15,907 nt of DNA from Desulfobacteraceae bacterium (GCA_024225895.1 JAAEMC010000556.1:1-15907), one strand, 5' to 3'. Counted from the stretch's first letter, positions 6,668 to 13,657 are shown. A program made the numbers and translations. Notes: generated from the sequence alone by a model not told the origin.

Positions 6668-7345
6668 TCAAGCCAAATTTCCGTCTTTCACATTAATAGT
6701 CCGTCCTGAAAATGCTTCCATCTCCGGGTTATGGGTCACCATGATAATGGTGTGTCCGTCCTGATTCAATGATTTTAACAAACCCATTATATCTTTGGCA
6801 GTATGGGTATCCAAATTCCCTGTGGGCTCGTCTGCCAGAATAATGGGCGGTTTATTGACAATGGCCCTGGCAATGGCCACCCGTTCCTGCTCTCCACCGG
6901 AAAGCTGGTCCGGCAACCGATCTTTTTTTGAAGTCAATCCCATCCGGTCAATGACATCCAGGGCCATACTGTTTTTTTTCTTTTTTTTCTGACCCGTAAC
7001 AGCCATGGGAAGCTTTACATTTTCCAATACTGTTAGATAGGAAATGAGTTGGAACGAGTGGAAGATAAATCCAATATATTCACTTCTAAAATCTGCCCGC
7101 TGCTCCGTGGACAGACTGTAAAGATCCAGGGAATCCACAAAAATTTTGCCACTGGAAGGATGATTTAAACCGCCTAGAATTGACAAAAGGGTGCTTTTGC
7201 CTGACCCGGACTGGCCCATGATGGTTACAAATTCTTCATCATCAATGGAAAAATCCATATTCTGGATAGCATTGACCGTAGTATCACCGCTTTGATAATC
7301 TTTTCCAAGATCCTCTACCTGGATCAGATGATTGATCTTCGTCAT
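6668..7345 (-). CDS. ABC transporter ATP-binding protein (MacB/LolD type)
   Basis: A 225-residue cytoplasmic ATPase that would energise the adjacent FtsX/MacB-type permease. Seen: Walker [10 protein letters not shown] (44-52, K50), signature [14 protein letters not shown] (148-161), Walker [13 protein letters not shown] (168-179, E173) and H-loop H205 in VTHNP. The Q-loop is unusual: GFIFHSFQL (92-100) has H96 where family members normally have Gln (GFVFQxFNL). A run of five lysines at 120-124 comes from an A8-G-A8 mRNA stretch. AGGA lies 8 bases before the ATG. The permease stop is 15 bases upstream, so this is one transcription unit. Family members of this type drive periplasmic conformational work or extraction rather than simple import; the substrate here is unknown. 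Confidence 0.93.
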   Translation of the reverse strand: MTKINHLIQVEDLGKDYQSGDTTVNAIQNMDFSIDDEEFVTIMGQSGSGKSTLLSILGGLNHPSSGKIFVDSLDLYSLSTEQRADFRSEYIGFIFHSFQLISYLTVLENVKLPMAVTGQKKKKKNSMALDVIDRMGLTSKKDRLPDQLSGGEQERVAIARAIVNKPPIILADEPTGNLDTHTAKDIMGLLKSLNQDGHTIIMVTHNPEMEAFSGRTINVKDGNLA

Positions 7346-7360
7346 AAGTAGTTTCCTGTT

Positions 7361-8518
7361 TTATAGCACTCTTAAGGCTTCACTGGGATCCATATTACTT
7401 GCTTTAAAGGCTGGATATAAACTTGCCAGAAGGCTTAAAGCAACCGCCATTAAAACGGACAAGCCGCCCAGTTGATAGTTGATGCCGGCAAACTGACCGT
7501 CATGGATCACCATTGGCACAATCCCAAGGGCAATAGCGTTTCCGATGGCAAAGCCCAGAACACCGCCGACAATGCCCAGCAGCATGGCTTCCAAAAGAAT
7601 AATCTGCATTACATGGCCCCGCCGGAAACCAATGGCCCTGAAGATGCCGATCTCCCTTGTTCGTTCATTGACCGAACCCATCATGGTCACCATTACCAGA
7701 AGGGATCCGATGAATATCACAATAATAGATATGCCAAGGCTGAAGGATTTGAACATCTCTATGGACTGCATTTTAGACATGACGGCTTGCTTCATGGCAG
7801 TGACCTTGGTATCGGGAAATTTGCCGGCAATCTGCAAAGTGAGTTCGGTAATAGGGCATCCCTGGCAAAAAGCGGAGATTTCAACCATGCTGATTTTGCC
7901 TTCTTTGCCCAAAATCTTCTGGGCAGAAGCAAGATCAGCAATAACCGCACTGTCTTCTGACGTACCAGTAGGCTTTAGTACTGCAGCCACTTGAAAAGGT
8001 TCATTTGCCATCATCATTGTATCCCCGGGCAAAAAATTCAGCATGGTGGCAACCTCTGAGCCTAAAATCAACTCATCTTTTGTTACCGGATATTTTCCCT
8101 TTTTCTGCCACCAGGTCTTCAAGGCCAGTTCCTCTTTAAAATCAACACCCATGAGCAGGATCTTTTTTCCATTGACCACTACGGGCCCCAAAACCTTAGG
8201 TGCGACAATGGCAAGATTCTTATAATTCTTTATGGTTTTCAGGCGGGACAGGCTTTGTTGAGCTATTTCCCGGACCTGGTAATTGACACCACCGACATCA
8301 ATACCACCATAGCTTAAAGATAAATTTTCACTTCTAGGCACCATGACAATATTGGCACCAAATTGATTGAGCCGCTCTTCGATATCTCTGGTCATGGTTT
8401 CCGTAACGGAAAGCAGGGTCACAATGGTGGAAATACCAATCACAAGTCCCATGATAAGAAAAAGCATCTTGGCCTTTCTCCGGCTGATATTGCCAAAGGA
8501 AATATTATGAAGCTTCAA
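7361..8518 (-). CDS. FtsX/MacB-type ABC transporter permease with periplasmic CxxC
   Basis: A 385-residue inner-membrane permease with MacB topology: TM1 at about 18-38, a large periplasmic domain (about 40-255), then three TM segments (about 261-281, 305-335, 350-372). The FtsX-domain signature VNERTREIGIFRAIGFRR (283-300) and the C-terminal YPAFKASNMDPSEALR (368-383) are present. The periplasmic domain contains FCQGCP with C218 and C221, uncommon in MacB proteins generally and suggestive of metal or thiol chemistry. The start is TTG at 8518 with AGGAG 7 bases upstream, inside the 3' end of the preceding gene (14-base overlap). With the ATPase, the DUF2318 protein and the HMA proteins it forms a module resembling the ABC part of Cj1658-Cj1665/Fet iron systems (inference from context). 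Confidence 0.9.
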   Translation of the reverse strand: MKLHNISFGNISRRKAKMLFLIMGLVIGISTIVTLLSVTETMTRDIEERLNQFGANIVMVPRSENLSLSYGGIDVGGVNYQVREIAQQSLSRLKTIKNYKNLAIVAPKVLGPVVVNGKKILLMGVDFKEELALKTWWQKKGKYPVTKDELILGSEVATMLNFLPGDTMMMANEPFQVAAVLKPTGTSEDSAVIADLASAQKILGKEGKISMVEISAFCQGCPITELTLQIAGKFPDTKVTAMKQAVMSKMQSIEMFKSFSLGISIIVIFIGSLLVMVTMMGSVNERTREIGIFRAIGFRRGHVMQIILLEAMLLGIVGGVLGFAIGNAIALGIVPMVIHDGQFAGINYQLGGLSVLMAVALSLLASLYPAFKASNMDPSEALRVL

Positions 8519-8942
8519 GTTCTTTCTCCTGTTTCAAAGTTGTCTGGCGCTGACGGTGATTGACCTGGTTCAACAGTGTGGCAGTCAAATCATATTTCTT
8601 AAAAACTACAGTAAACATTGAAGGCTGGACTATCCTTCTGTCAAAGGTGATCACCAGACGGGTGTCGTGTTTGTCTTTGATAACCGTCTTTACCCCTTCC
8701 ATGATATTTACTTGTTCCACCACATTGGCCGGCCAAGCCGCATCATTTTCCAATTTATAGATGGCATCATCAAGGTGTTTGGTTTTTATATAGGAGACAG
8801 CGCCTGGGACCGTGATAAAGCTGATTCCAAAAAGGATGACCAAAGCTATCAATGATGAAAGTATGCCAAAGGAAATACCGCGGCTTTGTATACCCAACAC
8901 CTTTTCCCTTTTGTCCCTGTATTTTTCCGGATCATATGCCAT
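8505..8942 (-). CDS. Membrane-anchored HMA-like (Cys-less) small protein
   Basis: A 145-residue protein with a charged cytoplasmic N-terminus (MAYDPEKYRDKREK), one TM segment (about 24-48) and an extracytoplasmic C-terminal domain. The segment from about residue 74 (VVEQVNIMEGVKTV, then RLVITFD and LTATLLNQV) has the beta-alpha-beta spacing of a heavy-metal-associated/ferredoxin-like domain but lacks the CxxC metal site. I do not recognise a named family. The ATG at 8942 is preferred because AAGGG lies 7 bases upstream; an in-frame ATG at 8957 overlaps the preceding stop but has no ribosome site. It lies between the DUF2318 and permease genes and overlaps the permease by 14 bases, so it is probably a subunit of the same system. 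Function unknown. Confidence 0.75.
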   Translation of the reverse strand: MAYDPEKYRDKREKVLGIQSRGISFGILSSLIALVILFGISFITVPGAVSYIKTKHLDDAIYKLENDAAWPANVVEQVNIMEGVKTVIKDKHDTRLVITFDRRIVQPSMFTVVFKKYDLTATLLNQVNHRQRQTTLKQEKELEAS

Positions 8943-8956
8943 GGTGACACCCTTCA

Positions 8957-9424
8957 TTATTTAAACTGGCAATACCAAGCATTGGCATTAATATCTTTCA
9001 TGGAAATCACCAATTGATCATCCTTGATTACACGGTTCAAAGGGGCCGGGTTACAACCGCCCTTGACTACATTGATCCGGTCGGTGGCAAATTTACGGCC
9101 GCAATTGGTACAAACCATGATATTGCCTTCCTGGACATAGCCTTTGCCGGATTTAAAACAGACATCACAGGCATCAATGGCCGCACGAATAATACCATCC
9201 TGGCTTTTAACCACAAAGAAATCGACCATAGTGCCATCATCTGCTTTTGTCTTGAAATAATGGGCCTTCCCATCACTGATTTGCTCTATGGGAATGGTCA
9301 ATTCACCGTTTTCAGGTGCCAATTTTTTAAATTTATTACCAAATAGCGCCCAGGCACTGGAAGCTGTTAAAACCATCATCAAACTCAGAATCAGGCTGAA
9401 AATCATCATTCTGGAATACCGCAT
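8957..9424 (-). CDS. Exported DUF2318 cysteine-rich protein
   Basis: A 155-residue protein with a Sec signal peptide (hydrophobic core about 8-22, likely cut after SSAWA near residue 26). The mature domain has the DUF2318 pattern: DACDVCF (C86, C89), then VCTNCGRKFA (C105, C108), KGGCNPAPL (C124) and a final C152. Two CxxC pairs plus C124 suggest a metal or iron-sulfur site in the periplasm. DUF2318 proteins are known companions of Ftr1-type iron permeases and of FtsX-type ABC permeases in Campylobacter- and Fet-like iron systems. Here the domain stands alone, without the polytopic N-terminal part seen in some members. AGGAG is 7 bases before the ATG, and the gene starts 40 bases after the HMA gene. 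A role in metal handling is inferred. Confidence 0.85.
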   Translation of the reverse strand: MRYSRMMIFSLILSLMMVLTASSAWALFGNKFKKLAPENGELTIPIEQISDGKAHYFKTKADDGTMVDFFVVKSQDGIIRAAIDACDVCFKSGKGYVQEGNIMVCTNCGRKFATDRINVVKGGCNPAPLNRVIKDDQLVISMKDINANAWYCQFK

Positions 9425-9464
9425 TCACGCTCTCCTTATTTTATCTTCGGTTTTTAATAGAGGA

Positions 9465-9977
9465 TTAAAGATCGGTTTGTGGAGAACTTGCCACAGGACA
9501 TGCCCCGCAGGAACCTCCCTGCCCATAGGGTAATTTACTGGTACTATTGTTGTCCTGGCCGGAGGATTTAGGATATCCTCCACCGGAACAGCACCCACCC
9601 CCGGTACCTTTACCCTTTTGCAAAGATCTTTGATAGACAAAGGATGCTTTTTCTTTGATATCTTCTACACTTTCAATAGTGGCTGGATACCCAATTTCTG
9701 TTATGGTTTGAGCAATTTTCTCTGAAGTGAGGGGCGCTGAAAAATCCACGGCAACCAGTTTTCTCCATAGATTGGCTCCCATGCCGGAAAATCCTTTCAA
9801 GGGCTGAAGGCTATTATTTATATTAGTAAAACAGGCACCGCATGAAAGGTTCTCTATTTTCATCACCACTCTTTTTTTGCCATTGATTTCTTCTGCTTTA
9901 TCAGCCAAAACAATACCCGACACAAAAAAAATTGCCAGAGCTGCACCCAAACCCATTAAAAAAGTATTTCTTTGCAC
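9465..9977 (-). CDS. Exported heavy-metal-associated (HMA) domain protein with Cys-rich tail
   Basis: First gene of the metal-type operon. From the GTG at 9977 the protein has 170 residues: a clean signal peptide (1-25, ending SGIVLA before DKAEE), an HMA domain (about 35-105) with C46-GA-C49 in ENLSCGACF, and a Gly/Ser-rich tail with GGGCCSGGG (C129, C130) and SCGACP (C157, C160). The GTG start is chosen because GGAGG lies 5 bases upstream and it gives an ordinary signal peptide. An ATG at 10040 in the same frame adds 21 residues but has no ribosome site. HMA domains bind Cu(I), Zn or similar soft metals; export with four extra Cys suggests a periplasmic metal carrier or scavenger. The metal is not determined by sequence. 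Confidence 0.85.
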   Translation of the reverse strand: MQRNTFLMGLGAALAIFFVSGIVLADKAEEINGKKRVVMKIENLSCGACFTNINNSLQPLKGFSGMGANLWRKLVAVDFSAPLTSEKIAQTITEIGYPATIESVEDIKEKASFVYQRSLQKGKGTGGGCCSGGGYPKSSGQDNNSTSKLPYGQGGSCGACPVASSPQTDL

Positions 9978-9982
9978 AATAT

Positions 9983-9987
9983 CCTCC
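9983..9987 (-). promoter_or_regulatory. Ribosome binding site that sets the GTG start of the HMA gene
   Basis: GGAGG on the minus strand, 5 bases before the GTG at 9977. No comparable site precedes the ATG codons at 10040, 10016 or 10013, so it decides the start. Confidence 0.75.
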
Positions 9988-10094
9988 AATGTAATTGGTT
10001 TATTCTCATTCATCATTTTAGTAGAAACTACAAATCCCATGCCAAAGAGATCAAATCTTTCACATTGTATTTTAACACATTGAATTTACTCATA

Positions 10095-10122
10095 ATTATA
10101 ACTTTGTAAACTCAAAGTTCAA
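10095..10122 (-). promoter_or_regulatory. Promoter of the HMA-DUF2318-ABC operon
   Basis: Minus strand: -35 TTGAAC (10117-10122, 4 of 6), 16-base spacer, -10 TATAAT (10095-10100, full consensus). The predicted start near 10088 leaves a leader of about 110 bases before the GTG at 9977. An inverted repeat fills the spacer and palindromic boxes lie just upstream (separate entries). Confidence 0.65.
10100..10119. promoter_or_regulatory. 20-bp dyad in the promoter spacer, candidate operator
   Basis: AACTTTG (10100-10106), 6-base spacer, CAAAGTT (10113-10119): a perfect 7-6-7 inverted repeat lying between, and touching, the -35 and -10 hexamers. Repressors and MerR-type metalloregulators bind dyads here, although MerR promoters normally have 19-20-base spacers and this one has 16. 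No regulator gene of that type is in the window. Confidence 0.5.
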
Positions 10123-10142
10123 AAGGGATAAATCAAGAAAAG

Positions 10143-10181
10143 TGTAGAATATTGATTAGGAGGTTGTAGAATATTCTACAA
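10143..10181. promoter_or_regulatory. Tandem TGTAGAATATT boxes, one a perfect 18-bp palindrome
   Basis: TTGTAGAATATTCTACAA (10164-10181) is a perfect palindrome. Its left part TGTAGAATATT recurs 22 bases away at 10143-10153, about two helical turns. The boxes start directly after the stop codon of the response regulator gene and are centred about 60 and 84 bases upstream of the predicted start of the HMA operon, positions typical for an activator. A related but shorter element GTAG-AAA-CTAC lies at 10021-10031 in the leader. There is no T tract, so this is not an intrinsic terminator. Confidence 0.55.
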
Positions 10182-11525
10182 TTATTGCAGATTATACTTT
10201 TCCAGGCGGTACAAAAGCACATGCCGGGGAATTTTTAGCAGCCTAGCTGCCTTAGAACGATTTTGGCCGGCCTTTTCCAGGCCTTTTAAGATATAAGCTT
10301 TTTCAATCTCCTCCAGGGAAATACCCTCATCAGGAATGAAGGTATCGGCCAAAGGCGAATCCGGAGCCTGGCAGATAAAGTCAAGGTCCGCCTCTTGAAT
10401 AATGGTCTCCTTTCTCAGGATAACACACCGCTCCACAATATTTTGCATTTCCCGGATATTGCCCGGCCAATTGTAGCTTTTAAGGCGGTCAATTGCTTTT
10501 GGTGAAAAGGAAACATCCTGGGGAGCTTCAAATTTTTTTAAAAAATGTTTGACCAGGGCCGGGATATCTTCAAGGCGTTCCCGCAAAGGAGGAATCGCCA
10601 GAGGTATCACACTGAGGCGGTAGTAAAGATCTTCTCTAAATGCATTTTCCCGTATGCGCTGGTTCAAATCAAGATTTGTGGCGGCAATAATTCGTATATC
10701 AACAGGAATAGCCTGTTCCGATCCAACAGAGGAGACCTCCCTTTCCTGGATTGCCCGAAGCATTTTCACCTGGATATCCGTGGTCAATTCACCGACTTCA
10801 TCCAAAAAGAGGGTGCCGCCGGAAGCTGTTTGGAAATATCCTTTCCGGTCCTTGACAGCTCCGGTAAACGACCCTTTAACATGGCCGAAAAGTTCGCTTT
10901 CAATCAATCCCGCCGGTATGGCGGCACAATTTACAGCCACCATGGGCCCCTTATTCCTGGGGCTATTCTGATGGATAAGCCGGGCCAAAAGCTCTTTACC
11001 GGTACCCGATTCACCGGTAATCAGAACTGTGGCCTCACTGTTGGCCGCCCGGGAAGCGGTGTCCAAAAGCTCTTTCATGGCAGAGCTGGCAGATACGATT
11101 CCCCTGGTCCCGGTAAGCCGTTCCACCTCATGGGTCAATAGCTTTGCCTGTGATCTGAGTCCTGTCAGCTCCAATGCCTTGTCACAGGAAAGAATAAGCG
11201 TATCCCTGTCAAAGGGCTTGGTAATAAAATTAAATGCTCCTTTGTGCATGGCCTGGACAGCCATTTCAATTGAACCAAATGCCGTGATTATGATAACAGG
11301 TGTTTCCGGAGCTTTTTTCTTAATATTTTCCAGAATATCCAGTCCGTTCATATCGCCCAGTTTGACATCCGACACCACCAGATCAGGCGCATATTTTTCA
11401 AACAATTTAAGGCCTGCTATACCTGAGTCTGCAGTCACCACCTTGAAGCCTTTTGCCAAAAGGTTGTATTCGGTAACCCGCCGCAAGCTTTGGTCATCAT
11501 CAATCAACAGGATCAGGTGATTCAT
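10182..11525 (-). CDS. NtrC-type sigma-54-dependent response regulator
   Basis: A 447-residue cytosolic transcription activator. Receiver domain about 1-120, with D53 as phosphoacceptor (VVSDVKLGDMNG) and K103 in TKPFD. AAA+ sigma-54 interaction domain about 140-375: Walker A GESGTGKE (171-178), GSFTGA loop (218-223), Walker B GGTLFLDE (236-243) and NWPGNIREMQN (352-362). Fis-type helix-turn-helix at about 405-446 (NRSKAARLLKIPRHVLLYRLEKY). The sigma-54 contact loop reads GSFTGA instead of the usual GAFTGA; the FTGA core is kept. AAGGAAGG is 7 bases before the ATG, and the kinase gene stops 2 bases upstream, so the pair is co-transcribed. Targets are unknown; no convincing sigma-54 promoter was found in this window. 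Confidence 0.95.
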   Translation of the reverse strand: MNHLILLIDDDQSLRRVTEYNLLAKGFKVVTADSGIAGLKLFEKYAPDLVVSDVKLGDMNGLDILENIKKKAPETPVIIITAFGSIEMAVQAMHKGAFNFITKPFDRDTLILSCDKALELTGLRSQAKLLTHEVERLTGTRGIVSASSAMKELLDTASRAANSEATVLITGESGTGKELLARLIHQNSPRNKGPMVAVNCAAIPAGLIESELFGHVKGSFTGAVKDRKGYFQTASGGTLFLDEVGELTTDIQVKMLRAIQEREVSSVGSEQAIPVDIRIIAATNLDLNQRIRENAFREDLYYRLSVIPLAIPPLRERLEDIPALVKHFLKKFEAPQDVSFSPKAIDRLKSYNWPGNIREMQNIVERCVILRKETIIQEADLDFICQAPDSPLADTFIPDEGISLEEIEKAYILKGLEKAGQNRSKAARLLKIPRHVLLYRLEKYNLQ

Positions 11526-11527
11526 TT

Positions 11528-12658
11528 TTATACCTTCCTTGCGTCTTTGGCTTCAGATTTTTTTAACGGTAAAAGCAATTTAAATTTTGCTCCCCCTTTA
11601 TCGGAACTGCCTGCGCAAATAGTTCCCCCCATACTGTTCATGATTTTTTTAGAAATGGAAAGCCCTAATCCGGTACCCTGTTCCTTTGAAGTAACAAAGG
11701 ATTTAAAAATATCTTTTTCAAGTGCCGGATCAATGCCAGGTCCATCATCAGTGATTTCGACTATACACCCATTCTCTTTGACAAAACACTCTATTGTAAT
11801 TATTCCATTTTTCTCTACTGCTTCAATACTGTTGAGGATGATATTCATCAAGACCTGGATGAAAGGAGCCTCATCTACCATACAATCAAAATTTTGGCTT
11901 CTGGAATCTATACGAATATGGATAGCCTTTTCCTGGACCTGTTTTTCCAAAAGCAGAACCACCCGCTGGATGATTTGATTTACCTGCACCAGTTTTTTTG
12001 TCCCATTCTCCGCCTGGCCCCGGCAATATTGAAGCACTTCTTCCACTGAATTGTTCAGCCGGGATATTTCGGATCGCATAATTTCAATGAACTCATGTTT
12101 TTCATGGCCGTCTGGGACCTCGTCTGCAAGGATTTCAGCCGCCCCTTTAATGGAAGCCAAAGGATTTTTAATTTCATGGGCCAGGGAGGCTGAGACATGA
12201 CCCAGCAAGGATAGTTGTTCGCTTCTGGCCAATTGTTTTTCTGCTGCAACAAGCTGTTCCGCCTGATCGTGGAGCCGCTGAAAAGAAAAAGCCAGCTTTT
12301 CTGAAAGCTGCCGGTATTTTTCCTTAAGCCGGTTCTGGTTGCTTGAAATCAAACCCACAACCACGCCGGCCAAAAGGTAAAAAACAATTTCGGAAAGTTC
12401 GCTGTAATAGGCGTCAGGTCCTTGATACCAGAACATGAACAAATGAGGAACAAAAGCAAGGCAGGAAAGTGAAGCTATCAATATGCCACCGGGCAGGCCA
12501 AAGAGAATGGCAGCAATGGTAATTGGAAAATAGGTAATCCGCCGGTAGGTATCATGGTAGAGGATCATATATCCCGGGGTTATATAATGCAGTATCCCGA
12601 TTACTATGGTCATTGCCAAAAGGCCGATAAATATAATGCGCTTTATTTCAGGCTTCAC
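11528..12658 (-). CDS. Membrane sensor histidine kinase
   Basis: A 376-residue kinase that should phosphorylate the adjacent NtrC-type regulator. The N-terminal third (about 8-108) is a compact bundle of about four TM segments with short loops and no large periplasmic domain. This suggests sensing in or at the membrane. A coiled linker (109-148) follows. The HisKA box has H161 in SLAHEIKNPLASIKGAAE, and the ATPase domain has an N box with N276 (MNIILNSIEA), DDGPG (304-308) and GTGLGLSISKKI (328-339). The start is GTG at 12658, which overlaps the stop codon of the recombinase gene by 4 bases (GTGA). The ribosome site is weak, so translation is likely coupled to the recombinase. The signal is unknown. 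Confidence 0.94.
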   Translation of the reverse strand: MKPEIKRIIFIGLLAMTIVIGILHYITPGYMILYHDTYRRITYFPITIAAILFGLPGGILIASLSCLAFVPHLFMFWYQGPDAYYSELSEIVFYLLAGVVVGLISSNQNRLKEKYRQLSEKLAFSFQRLHDQAEQLVAAEKQLARSEQLSLLGHVSASLAHEIKNPLASIKGAAEILADEVPDGHEKHEFIEIMRSEISRLNNSVEEVLQYCRGQAENGTKKLVQVNQIIQRVVLLLEKQVQEKAIHIRIDSRSQNFDCMVDEAPFIQVLMNIILNSIEAVEKNGIITIECFVKENGCIVEITDDGPGIDPALEKDIFKSFVTSKEQGTGLGLSISKKIMNSMGGTICAGSSDKGGAKFKLLLPLKKSEAKDARKV

Positions 12659-13647
12659 AACATGTCCAGAGGGCTTATAATTTTATTTATTTTATTTTCC
12701 ATCACCTGCCTATAGATTTGTGTTTGGGCAATACTGGCATGCCCCATTAGTTTTGATACCTCCCAGATATCAACCCCCTGTTCCAAAAGATGGGTGGCAA
12801 AGGAATGACGAAAGGTATTGGAGGTCACATTTTTCGTTGTTTTCGCTTTTCGGGCTGCTGTCTTAATCGCCTTTTGCATGCCTGATTCCAATACGTGCGG
12901 CCTAAACTTTAGTCCTGTTTCCAAGTCCCGTGACAAATTTTTTGAAGGGAATAAAAACTGCAAAACCAGTTCTCTTGCCGATGCTTTGTATTTTTCCGCC
13001 AGGATTTCAGGCAGCTGTGCATATCCTAAACCAATTTCAATATCTTTTTGATGGATGGTTCTGACGTTTTCCACCTGTTTCATTAAATCCAGCTTAATGG
13101 TTTCCGGCAGCATCAACGTCCTTTTCTTTCCGCCTTTTAAAGGATAAATATAAACCTTATCCCGCTGGAAATCCAGGTTATGCACCCTTAACCTTATACA
13201 TTCCATCAGCCGTAGCCCGCAGCCATACATCAACCCAGCCATGAGCATGTGGTCGCCCTTGAGATATAATAGCAAATTAAACATCTCATCTTTGGACAGC
13301 ACAACCGGTAACACATTCTCTTTTTTTAACCTGGCTTGATCAATCTTTTCGTCAACAGGCATATTCAAAACCTGTCGGTATAAAAATCCGATGGCATTCA
13401 ATGCCTGACTCCGTGTAGATGCAGAGACCTGTTCATTTATTTCAAGATGATCCAGAAATGCTTTAATTTCTTTTTTCCCCATGTCTTTTGGATGGCGTTT
13501 GGGATCAATAAAACGAATGTATCTTGCAATCCAGCGAGTATAGGATTCTTCAGTGCGAATTGCATAGCGGTAATGGCGTAAAACCTGTCTTACCTGCTCA
13601 ATAAGCTTCAGATTGGGGTCAGGCATATATTTTTTTTTGGTTTCCAT
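12655..13647 (-). CDS. Tyrosine recombinase of the integron-integrase (IntI-like) family
   Basis: About 330 residues from the ATG at 13647. N-terminal SAM-like core-binding domain (about 11-95: LKLIEQVRQVLRHYRYA, RTEESYTRWI, VSASTRSQALNAIGFLY) and a C-terminal catalytic domain. R146 (YGCGLRLME), K171/K174, R280, H303 (LMGHAS) and nucleophile Y312 are present. The HxxR box reads N277-T-F-R280, so the first His is replaced by Asn. The segment about 200-250 (QLPEILAEKY, FLFPSKNLSRD) matches the insertion typical of IntI rather than XerC/D. The frame stays open up to 13758, but the extra residues are low-complexity and the promoter lies within them. Another possible start is the ATG at 13626. The stop overlaps the kinase start. 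No attC-like cassettes were seen. Activity is uncertain because of the Asn. Confidence 0.9.
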   Translation of the reverse strand: METKKKYMPDPNLKLIEQVRQVLRHYRYAIRTEESYTRWIARYIRFIDPKRHPKDMGKKEIKAFLDHLEINEQVSASTRSQALNAIGFLYRQVLNMPVDEKIDQARLKKENVLPVVLSKDEMFNLLLYLKGDHMLMAGLMYGCGLRLMECIRLRVHNLDFQRDKVYIYPLKGGKKRTLMLPETIKLDLMKQVENVRTIHQKDIEIGLGYAQLPEILAEKYKASARELVLQFLFPSKNLSRDLETGLKFRPHVLESGMQKAIKTAARKAKTTKNVTSNTFRHSFATHLLEQGVDIWEVSKLMGHASIAQTQIYRQVMENKINKIISPLDML

Positions 13648-13657
13648 GATATGATAT

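Noticed and set aside
7472..7960. Plus-strand frames opposite the permease gene
   Set aside because: Antisense to a clear FtsX/MacB permease, with no ribosome sites or domains.
9425..9640. Minus-strand 71-codon frame overlapping the end of the HMA gene
   Set aside because: It is another frame of the Gly/Cys-rich tail; the HMA frame has a signal peptide, ribosome site and CxxC motifs.
9974..9987. GG-N10-GC match on the minus strand resembling a sigma-54 promoter
   Set aside because: It coincides with the GGAGG ribosome site and GTG start of the HMA gene, so it could not serve that gene, and the rest of the consensus is poor.
10164..10181. The 18-bp palindrome as an intrinsic terminator of the response regulator gene
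   Set aside because: It is AT-rich and lacks a following T tract; its repeat at 22-bp spacing fits a protein-binding site better.
10545..11141. Long plus-strand frame of 198 codons opposite the NtrC-type regulator
   Set aside because: It is an antisense frame over a strongly conserved AAA+ domain; its composition follows the codon pattern of the minus-strand gene.
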